From Marinifilum fragile JCM 15579 (GTDB lineage: Bacteria; Bacteroidota; Bacteroidia; Bacteroidales; Marinifilaceae), in contig NZ_BAZX01000024.1 in NCBI RefSeq assembly GCF_001310955.1, forward strand, positions 1 to 64,000: 64,000 nucleotides of DNA, given 5' to 3'. The notes under the pieces were generated by a model. It saw nothing but the letters and a program-made list of their open reading frames with translations, did no database searches and was not told the origin of the DNA. The translations under genes and the position numbers were made by a program. How positions within the stretch are numbered: position 1 is the first letter of the stretch; every line of letters starts with the position of its first letter. This document shows positions 16,699 to 25,597 of this stretch, piece after piece.

Positions 16699-19059
16699 CT
16701 AGAAATATAAAATGTAATATAAACTTGGTAATAGGGACAATTGCTCACCATTTTCTATTTCCCGGGTAGCCTTATTATATCGCTCCAAAATTTTCGCCTG
16801 ATTATTGGTTGCATTTTTCAAGTCCAATTTGAATTCATGACGGATTTTCTTTCGGTTTATTTTATAGTTAAAGGTTAGATTCAAGATGAAAAGATCATCT
16901 CCCTGCTTTGAGAATTCACTGTTTTCCTTGTATATGGTTTCTCCAGCTTCTCGACTCTTTGTCAAATCAACAGGAGTATAATATTGACCACCACGATAAG
17001 TAATTTTCGCATTCCAGCCAGTTCTGTTTAACCCTTTCTTGCCTACTTTGTATTCCTTTCCAATTAAAAGGTTGGCTGTATAATTTCCGTTGTATCTCGA
17101 ATTTCGTTCAATGCCATCCAATGCTGTAAATTTTGATTGGTACAACGATCCGGTAAACAGATAATAGAAATTGTTGAAGAAAAATCGTTCCAGCGAAAGT
17201 TCAACACCATAGTTTTTACCAGTTCCTTTGTTCACAAAGTCATAATCAGCCAGGCCTTCTTTTATATCTAGAAGTACGATTTTACTTTTAGGATCATTCT
17301 CAACAGCCAAATGGTATAAATCCTGATAGTAAGCTTCTGCCTTAAAATGTAAGTTGTGATTCAATTGGTTGTTATATCCAATGACATAGTGTTTGGCTTT
17401 ACTCATTTTCAAATCTTTGTTGGGCTTATATGGAATATTGTTTTCATTATTCTGTTGAATGAAATAAGTAGAGAGACTTTCTAACTTGCTGTGAACACCG
17501 AATCCGAATGATATAGATTGGTTGGAAAGAAATTTGTACTTTAAGCCTGCGCGAGGTTCAATGCTGTAATCATCATTCAGAGCAAAATAACTGGCATGTA
17601 CACCGGTTACCAGACTCAATTGGGATGTGATTCGATATTTCCAATTTACAAAGGATTGAATGAAATGAGAATTTCCATCTGAATCAACATCAGTAATAAA
17701 TGAACCTGAATTTTTAAAATCATTCTTGCTATTGATATCAAAACCCAAACGAGTGAACTGTAATCCTACTTTCAAGCTGTTTTTAGCATTTAACTTCGTA
17801 TTGAACGTAGAATTAAATTTTAGATAATCATGTTGATATTTTTCCTGTAAAGCGGAGAACATCATATTGTCATCACCTAATATTTCAGATTGATACTTAC
17901 TGTTTGTTGCTGACCATGCAAGTGTATTTTTAAGGTAAGATTTCTTGCCTAGTGATAATAGATTTGTAACTCCAACTATATTTAAATTGGATTCGATTTT
18001 ATTTTTACCCAATGTAATAGTCTCTTCATCATTTTCTTCTTTATTGATCATGTTACTTTTTCCAAACAAGCCAAAGAAAGTAAATTTACCAGCTTTTTTT
18101 GTGGGCAATACCAACTTAAATGAACCATCTTGGTATTTAGGAATACCATCAAAATCAATGACGCCAGCATTGTTCAAAAGCTCAAGAGAAGAGTAACGAT
18201 AATTGGCTAAATAAGAACCGGAATAACCTTTTTTTAATGGTCCTTCAAGAGTGAAATCCATGCCCATAGTGCTAAACCCAAATGTCTGTTCGTGCTTGGC
18301 ATTATTTCCCGATCGTAAATTGATATCGAAGATACCTGAGTAGGCATTGCCATATTCTGCAGTAAATGCCCCTGTGAAGAAATCAGAATTGCGAAGTAAA
18401 TTGCTATTCAATGCATTTACAGCTCCTCCAGTTGAGCCTTCATCAGCGAAGTGATTAGGATTGGGAATTTCTACTCCTTCCAACCTCCATTGAATTCCCT
18501 TGGGAGAGTTCCCTCTTACGATAATTTCATTGGAACCTTCCCCATCTGAAGAGACCCCTGCATAGGCTGAGACCATTCTTGCTGGGTCGTTTAGCGCTCC
18601 GGAATATCTGCTTGTTTCCTCCACAGTAAAAGCTTGTCCACTCACGCTTGCCATTTTATTCAGTGTTTCATGTTTGGCTGTTTTGGGATAAACTTTAACC
18701 TCTTGTATGTTTGTTACCGATTCCACCAATTCAATTTCCAAAATTATTTGTTTGGCTGAACCAACTTCTATATTGGCAATAGTCTTGGCCTCATATCCCA
18801 TACAACTAATGAAAAGAGAAACTCTACCAATTTTCACCTTCTCTAAAATAAAATTACCATCAATGTCACTGGCTGTTCCCTTAAATGGCTCTGAATTTAG
18901 GATAACAATATTAGCACCTATAAGAGCTTGCTTGGTTTCGTGGTCAATCAATTTTCCTCTAATTGTCTGGTAATATTGAGTGTTAATGCTTAATGCATTA
19001 GCTGGAATATTTCCCAGCAATATCAGTAGGTATATAACAATGCAATGTTTTGTTTTCAT
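16699..19059 (-). CDS. TonB-dependent outer-membrane receptor
   Basis: 786 aa: signal peptide (about 1-23), carboxypeptidase-regulatory-like/CarbopepD domain (about 32-112, GKLIDHETKQALIGANIVI), plug domain (about 135-245, with EIIVRGNSPKGIQWRLEGVEIPNPNHF), and a beta-barrel ending in an aromatic residue (YYILYF). It lacks an N-terminal STN signalling domain; the STN domain of this locus is on the separate protein downstream of FecR. The gene is first in a leftward series TonB receptor, sigma, FecR, STN protein, so the imported ligand is likely sensed by this system. Ligand unknown; length is at the short end of the family. Confidence 0.92.
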   Translation of the reverse strand: MKTKHCIVIYLLILLGNIPANALSINTQYYQTIRGKLIDHETKQALIGANIVILNSEPFKGTASDIDGNFILEKVKIGRVSLFISCMGYEAKTIANIEVGSAKQIILEIELVESVTNIQEVKVYPKTAKHETLNKMASVSGQAFTVEETSRYSGALNDPARMVSAYAGVSSDGEGSNEIIVRGNSPKGIQWRLEGVEIPNPNHFADEGSTGGAVNALNSNLLRNSDFFTGAFTAEYGNAYSGIFDINLRSGNNAKHEQTFGFSTMGMDFTLEGPLKKGYSGSYLANYRYSSLELLNNAGVIDFDGIPKYQDGSFKLVLPTKKAGKFTFFGLFGKSNMINKEENDEETITLGKNKIESNLNIVGVTNLLSLGKKSYLKNTLAWSATNSKYQSEILGDDNMMFSALQEKYQHDYLKFNSTFNTKLNAKNSLKVGLQFTRLGFDINSKNDFKNSGSFITDVDSDGNSHFIQSFVNWKYRITSQLSLVTGVHASYFALNDDYSIEPRAGLKYKFLSNQSISFGFGVHSKLESLSTYFIQQNNENNIPYKPNKDLKMSKAKHYVIGYNNQLNHNLHFKAEAYYQDLYHLAVENDPKSKIVLLDIKEGLADYDFVNKGTGKNYGVELSLERFFFNNFYYLFTGSLYQSKFTALDGIERNSRYNGNYTANLLIGKEYKVGKKGLNRTGWNAKITYRGGQYYTPVDLTKSREAGETIYKENSEFSKQGDDLFILNLTFNYKINRKKIRHEFKLDLKNATNNQAKILERYNKATREIENGEQLSLLPSLYYILYF

Positions 19060-19202
19060 GAATCATTAATCAAGTGAATATTATAAAAATCAAGAGGAAG
19101 ACAATTGAAATAGGAAGTACCCCCTACTTTAGGAATAATTTTTTGACCTGAAAGTGAAAATGTATATATTCGTGGCGGATTGAGCATTAAAACGTGGTGA
19201 TA

Positions 19203-19300
19203 TTCCATGCTATGGAAGACTTCGAATATTGCCAGAGCTCATCACAGATCTCCTCTGTGTACCATAGCTTCATTATAAATTCTATGATTTATGAAGCTAT
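19203..19300. other. Cluster of three hairpins in the receptor/EamA intergenic region
   Basis: In the 384-nt gap 19060-19443 three inverted repeats follow one another: TTCCAT/ATGGAA (19203-19217), CACAGA/TCTGTG (19243-19259) and ATAGCTTCAT/ATGAAGCTAT (19264-19300), the last extended by AAAT/ATTT with a bulge. Could be a structured leader of the EamA gene (+), or part of the receptor upstream region (-). No known riboswitch recognised; the rest of the gap holds nothing I can name. Confidence 0.4.
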
Positions 19301-19443
19301 TGTTGTACAAAAAATTCAAATATATAGTAATGCTTATCTACAAGGCCTTACTTTCGAAATTTGTAATTCGCTCTCACTTTCTTCGAGGTCAAGTTTTTTT
19401 GTCTGTATTTGAGTTAACTGTTTATAAACTTGATTATTATCTT

Positions 19444-20322
19444 ATGAATTTAAAAACGAAATCGATCTTACTCTTATTATTGGGAACCATTTTTTGGGGA
19501 ATGACCTTTGTTTTTATCAAGGATGCAATCTCATTGATGAGTGTATCTGGTTTTCTGGGCTATCGTTTTTTACTGGCCGGAATAGTGCTTGGCCTTATTT
19601 TTATAAAACGCTTAAAGACGATAGATTGGAATACCATAAAATACGGAGCTATCATGTCGTTGCCTCTCTTGTTTAGTTTTCTCGCTCAAACAATAGGATT
19701 GCAATATACGAGTGCATCCAAAGGTGGATTCATCACTGGCTTGTCGGTGGTTTTTGTACCACTTATTTTGTCTGTAATGCAAAGAAAATTACCCGCGATG
19801 AATATTTTTATTGCTGTTGTTTTAGCTACATCAGGTCTTGCTTTGCTCACATTGGGTAGTAGTTTAAATCTTAATATTGGTGATAGCTGGGTGTTTCTGT
19901 CGGCCATTCTATTTGCTATCTATATCATTATGGTCGGAAATATTAGTAAAAAGTGTGATGGGATATTGCTGTCGGTTACTCAGTTTTTTATTGTAGGAGT
20001 ATTGTGTACAGCTTATGCTGGAATTAAAGGTGATTTGTATATCCCAACGCAATATAAATTGTGGCAGGCAATATTGTTTACGGCCTTGTTTGCTACCGCC
20101 TATATGTATACAGCTCAGAATTACTATCAAAAGTACATTTCGGAAATTACAACCTCTATTATTTTTTCATTTGAGCCATTGTTTGCTGCCATAACAGCCT
20201 TTTTCTATCTGAATGAACAACTTACTGAACAAACCATAATTGGAGGATTGCTCATTTTCATTGGAATTCTTTTTGCAGAATTAAAATGGAGTGATGTAAA
20301 AGTCTTTATTTATAGGAAATAG
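19444..20322 (+). CDS. EamA/DMT-superfamily transporter
   Basis: 292 aa from the ATG at 19444, with ten hydrophobic helices in two EamA repeats (about 5-135 and 150-285); GTIFWGMTFVFIKDA at the start and FEPLFAAITAFFYLNEQL near the end are the family's paired motifs. The frame is open from 19291, but the extra 51 residues are not membrane-like for this family and run into a structured intergenic segment, so the later start is chosen. Function is export of a metabolite or drug in general terms; substrate unknown. It ends at a strong terminator. Confidence 0.88.
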   Translation: MNLKTKSILLLLLGTIFWGMTFVFIKDAISLMSVSGFLGYRFLLAGIVLGLIFIKRLKTIDWNTIKYGAIMSLPLLFSFLAQTIGLQYTSASKGGFITGLSVVFVPLILSVMQRKLPAMNIFIAVVLATSGLALLTLGSSLNLNIGDSWVFLSAILFAIYIIMVGNISKKCDGILLSVTQFFIVGVLCTAYAGIKGDLYIPTQYKLWQAILFTALFATAYMYTAQNYYQKYISEITTSIIFSFEPLFAAITAFFYLNEQLTEQTIIGGLLIFIGILFAELKWSDVKVFIYRK

Positions 20323-20330
20323 GATAAACA

Positions 20331-20357
20331 AAAAAGTCGGGAACCACCCCGACTTTT
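20331..20357 (+). terminator. Rho-independent terminator after EamA gene
   Basis: AAAAGTCGGG and CCCGACTTTT form a 10-bp stem around a short loop, followed by T residues. Confidence 0.9.
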
Positions 20358-20525
20358 CTATATTCACTTTATAACCCTATAACTCTATGAAAAAACCACT
20401 TTTCTGTTTTGTTATAGTACAAATTTAAGTTCAAAAATGGTTAAGCACTGCCAAAAAGTGTTAAAGAAGTTTAAAACTTTAATTATCTTGCTTTTTTAGA
20501 TTCAATCAGAATAAAAATAGATGCT

Positions 20526-21002
20526 ATGAAACTTTTTAAATATGGACTATTTATTGCCATGGGGATGTTATTATCATGCCGATTTAACCCAAGCAATGAA
20601 AACAAAATAAAAAAGGGATACAATGCTGAATTAGCAACTAAATTAAAGGCTGACCAGTATGGTATGAGCAAGTATGTTATGGCATTTTTAAAGCGAGGGC
20701 CAGTTCGTAATCAGGATTCTATTACGGCTGCTAATCTACAGAAAGCCCATTTGGAAAATATTGAAAGACTGGCTGAAGAAGGTAAATTGGTTTTGGCAGG
20801 TCCATTTTTTGATGATGGGGAGATCAGAGGGATATATATTTTCGATGTTGAAACCATTGAGGAAGCTCAAACTTTAACGCAAACAGATCCTGCAATAAAA
20901 GCAGGTAGGTTGGTAATGGAATTACATCCTTGGTATGGTTCTGCGGCTCTAAAGCAAATAAATGAGCTTCACAAGACCCTACAAAAGCAAAAATGTAAGT
21001 GA
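20526..21002 (+). CDS. YciI-like domain lipoprotein
   Basis: 158 aa. The N-terminus is a lipoprotein signal with lipobox MLLSC (Cys18). The rest carries a YciI-like ferredoxin-fold domain (about 50-140) with RGPVRNQDS, HLENIERLAEEGKLVLAGPFFDDGEIRGIYIF and PAIKAGRLVMELHPW, the typical dimeric alpha-beta motif with conserved His and Asp positions. Cytoplasmic YciI proteins have unclear or peroxidase/dechlorinase-like roles; a membrane-anchored version in the periplasm is less usual. Stands alone between the EamA terminator and the next gene. Confidence 0.85.
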   Translation: MKLFKYGLFIAMGMLLSCRFNPSNENKIKKGYNAELATKLKADQYGMSKYVMAFLKRGPVRNQDSITAANLQKAHLENIERLAEEGKLVLAGPFFDDGEIRGIYIFDVETIEEAQTLTQTDPAIKAGRLVMELHPWYGSAALKQINELHKTLQKQKCK

Positions 21003-21045
21003 ACAATAGAACTCAGGTTAATAATTTGTATAAGGAATAGTTTAT

Positions 21046-21053
21046 TACATTTG
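21046..21053 (+). promoter_or_regulatory. Promoter -7 element before the VWA-like gene
   Basis: TACATTTG matches TAnnTTTG, with a TTTG at 21025-21028 (17-nt spacing, slightly short). It sits about 20 nt ahead of the TTG start at 21074 and supports that unusual start codon. Confidence 0.5.
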
Positions 21054-21073
21054 CTACATAAAAAAGAATAAAG

Positions 21074-23167
21074 TTGGATATTTCTCTGGTTACTGAATAC
21101 TCATTGTGGTGGATATTGCCGATATTTTTGCTTTCGACAGCAATTGTATATTGCTTGTATTTTTATAAACAAAGCTTAATAAAAGAAATAACTATCTGGA
21201 AGATTGCAATACTTGCCAGTTTACGTTTTTTAGTTGTTTTTTTCTTGTTGTTCTTATTAATAGGACCAAGAATCAGGTATCAAAAGAGAATTGAAAATAA
21301 ACCGGTTTTAATTATCGCGCATGATAATTCATTGTCCATAAAAATGGGACTGGACTCATCTTATTATTTGAATCAATATCCTTCTGATTTTAATGAACTG
21401 ATCGCTTCCTTACAAGATGATTATGATATTAGGTCTTTAAGTTTTGGTAAAAAAGTGTCGGCTTTATCGAAACTGGATTTTAATGCACCTTTAACTGATT
21501 TTTCTTCCTTGTTTCAGTTTGTAAAAGACAACTATGGAAATTTGGAAAATGTTCAGATGCTGTTAGCCAGCGATGGATTATACAATTCCGGTGCGAATCC
21601 TCGTTACTTAAGTTCAGATATGGGGATGCCAATTCACACTATTCAATTGGGGGATACAGCAGAAATTAAAGATGTATCGATTTACTTTTTAAAATCGAAT
21701 AGAATTGGTTTTACAAACACCAAATTGCCAGTAAAGGTTGGAATTAAGGCTCTAAATTTTAGAGACAAAAAACTACTAGTTGAGGTAAGAAATAAGGCTA
21801 AGATCTTATTACAAGATGAAATAAATATAGCAGGCGATAACTTTTACTTGGAAAAAGATTATTTGTTAGATGCTAAACAAAAAGGATTGCAAAGGTATAA
21901 TGTAAAAGTCAGTTCTGCTTTTGATGAATATACTTTAAAAAATAATACAGCTGATTTTGTTGTGGATATTTTGGATTCAAAAAGAAAAATTGTTGTTGCT
22001 TTCGATCAATACCATCCAGATATTGCAGCTATCAAATCAGCAATTTTGGAGAACTCTAATTTGCATTGTGAATTGGTTAATCTAAATCAGAAGCAAATAA
22101 ACTTTGAAGAAACCAATTTGATAATATTGTACCAAATACCATCCAAGAATAAGAATTATCAAGATTTGTTCAAACAAATTGAATTGGTTAAGACTCCAGC
22201 ATTAATTTTTGTGGGAGCAAATTCAGATTTGAATGTATTGAATTCTTTAAACCTGGGAGTTCGTTTAAATATTGAAAATGAATATTATCAGGATGCTGTT
22301 TATTTGGAGAATCAGAATTTCTCCTTATTTAATTTACAATCGAGAGAGAAGAATATATTTGAGAAGTTACCTCCGGTTTTAACTCCTTTTGGTGATATTA
22401 ATTTGAACAATGAATCTCAAATATTAGCTTATCAGAAAATAAAAGGAGTAGATACGAAATATCCATTAATTGCATTTTCACCTGTACAAGATCGCAAAGT
22501 GGGGTGGATATTTGGAGAAGGAATATGGCGTTGGAAATTGAGTGAGTTTCAATTGTTTGACTCAAATATATATTTTAATGATTTCGTCAATAGAATTATC
22601 CAATATTTGGCCTTAAAAGAGAGGAAAGATCAGTTAATTATTAGACATGATAAAGATTTTTCAGAAGGAAGTCAAGTGGAAATTCAAGCGGAATTGTATA
22701 ATAAGAGTTATCAATTGATAAACAATGTAGACCTTCAATTTGTATTAACTAATGAAAATGGCAATACATATAATTATCAGTTTTCTAGAAATGAGAATGA
22801 TTATGGATTAACCATTAATAATTTGAAAAATGGAATATACAACTATAAAGTTCAAACAGCTGGATTAAGTGAGAATTTGGAGCGTTCAGGTGAATTTATA
22901 GTTCGCTTAAATAATGTTGAATCGAAACATCTGCAAGCGGATCCAATGGTACTAAAACAAATAGCAGAGAGTACTGATGGAATCTACTTTAATAGTTTTG
23001 ATTCAAACAAGATTAAAACTCATTTTCAGAATAATTTATATAAAAAATCAACAATTTCTTATGAAACGAACTATGGTAATGCTGTAAGTTTAATATATTT
23101 ATTAAGTTTTATTATCATATTAATGATTTTGGAATGGTTTTTGAGAAAATATTGGCTGGGAAATTAA
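21074..23167 (+). CDS. Membrane protein with VWA-like periplasmic region
   Basis: 697 aa starting with TTG (no usable ATG nearby; a promoter element sits just upstream). Two transmembrane helices at about 10-28 and 43-63, a VWA-like region at about 77-200 beginning VLIIAHDNSLSIKMG, a long extracytoplasmic part, and a C-terminal helix (about 668-688). This is the layout of the BatA/BatB-like or glutamine-amidotransferase-like VWA membrane proteins of Bacteroidota. The metal-binding motif is degenerate (DNSLS instead of DxSxS). Function not established. Followed 26 nt later by a DUF6340 lipoprotein gene, probably one transcript. Confidence 0.75.
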   Translation: MDISLVTEYSLWWILPIFLLSTAIVYCLYFYKQSLIKEITIWKIAILASLRFLVVFFLLFLLIGPRIRYQKRIENKPVLIIAHDNSLSIKMGLDSSYYLNQYPSDFNELIASLQDDYDIRSLSFGKKVSALSKLDFNAPLTDFSSLFQFVKDNYGNLENVQMLLASDGLYNSGANPRYLSSDMGMPIHTIQLGDTAEIKDVSIYFLKSNRIGFTNTKLPVKVGIKALNFRDKKLLVEVRNKAKILLQDEINIAGDNFYLEKDYLLDAKQKGLQRYNVKVSSAFDEYTLKNNTADFVVDILDSKRKIVVAFDQYHPDIAAIKSAILENSNLHCELVNLNQKQINFEETNLIILYQIPSKNKNYQDLFKQIELVKTPALIFVGANSDLNVLNSLNLGVRLNIENEYYQDAVYLENQNFSLFNLQSREKNIFEKLPPVLTPFGDINLNNESQILAYQKIKGVDTKYPLIAFSPVQDRKVGWIFGEGIWRWKLSEFQLFDSNIYFNDFVNRIIQYLALKERKDQLIIRHDKDFSEGSQVEIQAELYNKSYQLINNVDLQFVLTNENGNTYNYQFSRNENDYGLTINNLKNGIYNYKVQTAGLSENLERSGEFIVRLNNVESKHLQADPMVLKQIAESTDGIYFNSFDSNKIKTHFQNNLYKKSTISYETNYGNAVSLIYLLSFIIILMILEWFLRKYWLGN

Positions 23168-23193
23168 TCCTGACCACATGAAATTTTGCACTA

Positions 23194-24267
23194 ATGACAA
23201 AACAGATATCTTTTGCAAAACCTAAATTTCGAAAATTCCTTTTATTAGGTGTTTTATCAATTCTTTTTGCAGGTTGTCAAACCATGGCTTTGTATAATTT
23301 TGAGGGCTTAAAAGCTCCCCAGGTAATTATTCCTCCTGATGTTAAAACCATTGGATTTGTAGATCGAAACTTGAGTTTTGATTCGGATACATTGTCCGAT
23401 TATTATAAGTTAAATTTAATAACTTATAAAGATACAGCTAGCTATGATGAAATTCGTGCTTTAAATTGTCACTTGGGCTTTAGTGAAAATATATCCGAAT
23501 ATTTTTCATTGGATAGTGTATCATATATTCGCTTGCCAGAGCAACACATTTCAGGGGAGAGAAAATACGATCCAGTTTTATGGGAACAAATTGATAGCAT
23601 TTGTAATGAGACCGGTTCTGATATTCTTGTATGTTTGGAAGATTTACAAATTTTCAATGAATTTGAGACCATTCTTGGAGAGGAATCTTGGGGGATTACT
23701 GATGTGAAGTATTTTGTGGTTTGGAGAATTTACGATCCGCTACTTAAGAAATACCATGATACCAGAATAATTGCGGATAGTCTTTACACTGAGGTAAGTG
23801 CGTACTCTTACGATAGGTTGATGAAGGAAAAAATGCCATCTCGTCAGAAAATAAATGCAGATGTTTCCTATGAAATAGGAAGAAATTATGCAGATTTAAT
23901 TTCTCCCCAATGGGTTTCTTTCACAAGGAAATACTTTATTTCCGGGCATCAGGATTTTTCGCTGGCTAGTTATTATTTGAATAATAATAGCATTGACCAA
24001 GCAATGGAAGTTTGGAAAAAACATGTAGAATCAGACGATAAAAAATTGGCAGGTAGAGCGAGTTACAATTTGGCTTTGGCCTACGAATTAAAGGAAGAAT
24101 TTCAAGAGGCAAGTCATTGGGCGAGAAGAGCAATTAAAAAGTATCAAGAGCTAGAAAAAGAACCTAAGGAATTTAAGTTTGTAAAAGAGTATTATAAAGA
24201 ACTAATCAGTAGAACGCAAAATGATTATTTACTAGACAAGTTCTTTGGAAAAGAGAAAACAGAATAA
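23194..24267 (+). CDS. DUF6340-family lipoprotein with C-terminal TPR
   Basis: 357 aa. Lipobox LFAGC (Cys28) is followed by APQVIIPPDVKTIGFVDRN, typical of the Bacteroidota DUF6340 family, then a mixed alpha-beta domain (about 50-250) and a TPR-like helical pair at the C-terminus (GRASYNLALAYELKEEFQEASHWARRAIKKY, about 288-318). A predicted outer-membrane lipoprotein facing the periplasm; the role is unknown. Placed downstream of the VWA-like membrane protein, ending in a strong terminator. Confidence 0.85.
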   Translation: MTKQISFAKPKFRKFLLLGVLSILFAGCQTMALYNFEGLKAPQVIIPPDVKTIGFVDRNLSFDSDTLSDYYKLNLITYKDTASYDEIRALNCHLGFSENISEYFSLDSVSYIRLPEQHISGERKYDPVLWEQIDSICNETGSDILVCLEDLQIFNEFETILGEESWGITDVKYFVVWRIYDPLLKKYHDTRIIADSLYTEVSAYSYDRLMKEKMPSRQKINADVSYEIGRNYADLISPQWVSFTRKYFISGHQDFSLASYYLNNNSIDQAMEVWKKHVESDDKKLAGRASYNLALAYELKEEFQEASHWARRAIKKYQELEKEPKEFKFVKEYYKELISRTQNDYLLDKFFGKEKTE

Positions 24268-24274
24268 AAAAGAT

Positions 24275-24306
24275 CCCCTGAAAGTGTATAATTTCAGGGG
24301 TTTTTT
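24275..24306 (+). terminator. Rho-independent terminator
   Basis: CCCCTGAAA pairs with TTTCAGGGG (24275-24300) and is followed by six Ts, just after the DUF6340 gene. Confidence 0.92.
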
Positions 24307-24336
24307 AATTTTGTTTGGCAAATAAAAAATTGAGAA

Positions 24337-25584
24337 ATGAATGCAACAACAATTTTATACATCATACTTATCATTTTGAGTTTTGATTTTATTCTTGAAC
24401 GTATATTGGATATTTTGAATCTAAGAAATTGGTCTCCAACGCTTCCTAAAGTTTTAGAAGGCATCTACGAGAAAGAGAAATATCTAAAATCTCAGGAATA
24501 TCAGAAAGAGAAATACAAGTTTAGTTTTATCTCATCTGTAATAAGTTTTTTAACAAGTTTTCTAATGATTGCTCTGGGCGGATTTGCTTGGGTAGATCAG
24601 TTGGTAAGAGAATATACCACCAATCCCATTTGGTTGGCTCTACTGTTTTTTGGAGTTATTATGCTCGCATCAAGCATCATCAGTTTGCCATTTTCGTATT
24701 ATTCAACCTTTGTGATTGAAGAGAAGTATGGATTCAACAGAATGACACTAAAAACTTTTATGCTAGATTTGATCAAAGGAGGATTACTGGGCATGCTAAT
24801 TGGTGGAGGATTGTTAGCCTTATTAATTTGGATATACCTCCAGACTACCGATAACTTCTGGTGGATGGCTTGGGCTGTTTTAGCCGCATTCATGATATTC
24901 ATGACCATGTTTTATTCCTCATTAATTGTTCCATTATTTAACAAGCAGACTCCATTGGAGGAAGGTGCGTTAAAAGATGAGATTCAAAAGTTTGCCGACA
25001 AGACAGGTTTTAAACTTGATAATGTATATGTGATGGATGGTTCAAAAAGATCGTCGAAGGGAAATGCATACTTCAGTGGTTTGGGGGCTAAGAAACGAAT
25101 TGTTCTGTTTGATACACTGATCAGTGAATTATCAACCAAAGAAATTGTTGCGGTTTTGGCCCATGAAATTGGTCATTACAAGAAAAAGCATACCCGAGGC
25201 GGAATCATTTTGTCATTACTGCAAACTGGATTGATGTTTTATATTTTTTCTCTATTTATTGGCAATGAAAACTTATCGGCTGCTCTCGGATCTGGACAGC
25301 ATGGTTTCCATTTAGGATTGATTGCTTTTGGAATACTCTACTCTCCAATTTCAAGCATATTAGGATTAGGTATGAATTTATTATCAAGAGCAAATGAATA
25401 TCAGGCTGATGAATATGCAAAACAAAACTACGATGGACAATCGCTGGGGGATGCTTTAATAAAACTATCGGTAAGTACATTAAGTAATCTTACACCACAT
25501 AAGGCGTATGTGTTTTTCTATTATTCGCATCCAACATTATTGCAAAGGTTGAAAGCAATTAATTTTACCAGAAACAAAGACTAA
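24337..25584 (+). CDS. M48-family membrane metalloprotease, CAAX protease 1 (Ste24)-like
   Basis: 415 aa integral membrane zinc protease. HExxH is at residues 276-280 (VAVLAHEIGHYKKKH); the third zinc ligand is the Glu in SRANEYQADEYA (about 351-358). Several transmembrane helices precede the catalytic site and two follow it, matching Ste24/CAAX prenyl protease 1 homologues, which in bacteria probably act in membrane protein quality control. Starts 30 nt after the terminator and is separated from cinA by only 13 nt, so it is likely co-transcribed with it. Confidence 0.92.
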   Translation: MNATTILYIILIILSFDFILERILDILNLRNWSPTLPKVLEGIYEKEKYLKSQEYQKEKYKFSFISSVISFLTSFLMIALGGFAWVDQLVREYTTNPIWLALLFFGVIMLASSIISLPFSYYSTFVIEEKYGFNRMTLKTFMLDLIKGGLLGMLIGGGLLALLIWIYLQTTDNFWWMAWAVLAAFMIFMTMFYSSLIVPLFNKQTPLEEGALKDEIQKFADKTGFKLDNVYVMDGSKRSSKGNAYFSGLGAKKRIVLFDTLISELSTKEIVAVLAHEIGHYKKKHTRGGIILSLLQTGLMFYIFSLFIGNENLSAALGSGQHGFHLGLIAFGILYSPISSILGLGMNLLSRANEYQADEYAKQNYDGQSLGDALIKLSVSTLSNLTPHKAYVFFYYSHPTLLQRLKAINFTRNKD

Positions 25585-25597
25585 TTTTAAAAAAGGA

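Noticed and set aside
19060-19200. Cobalamin or other riboswitch upstream of the TonB receptor
   Set aside because: No recognisable conserved core (for example no B12-box) on the minus strand.
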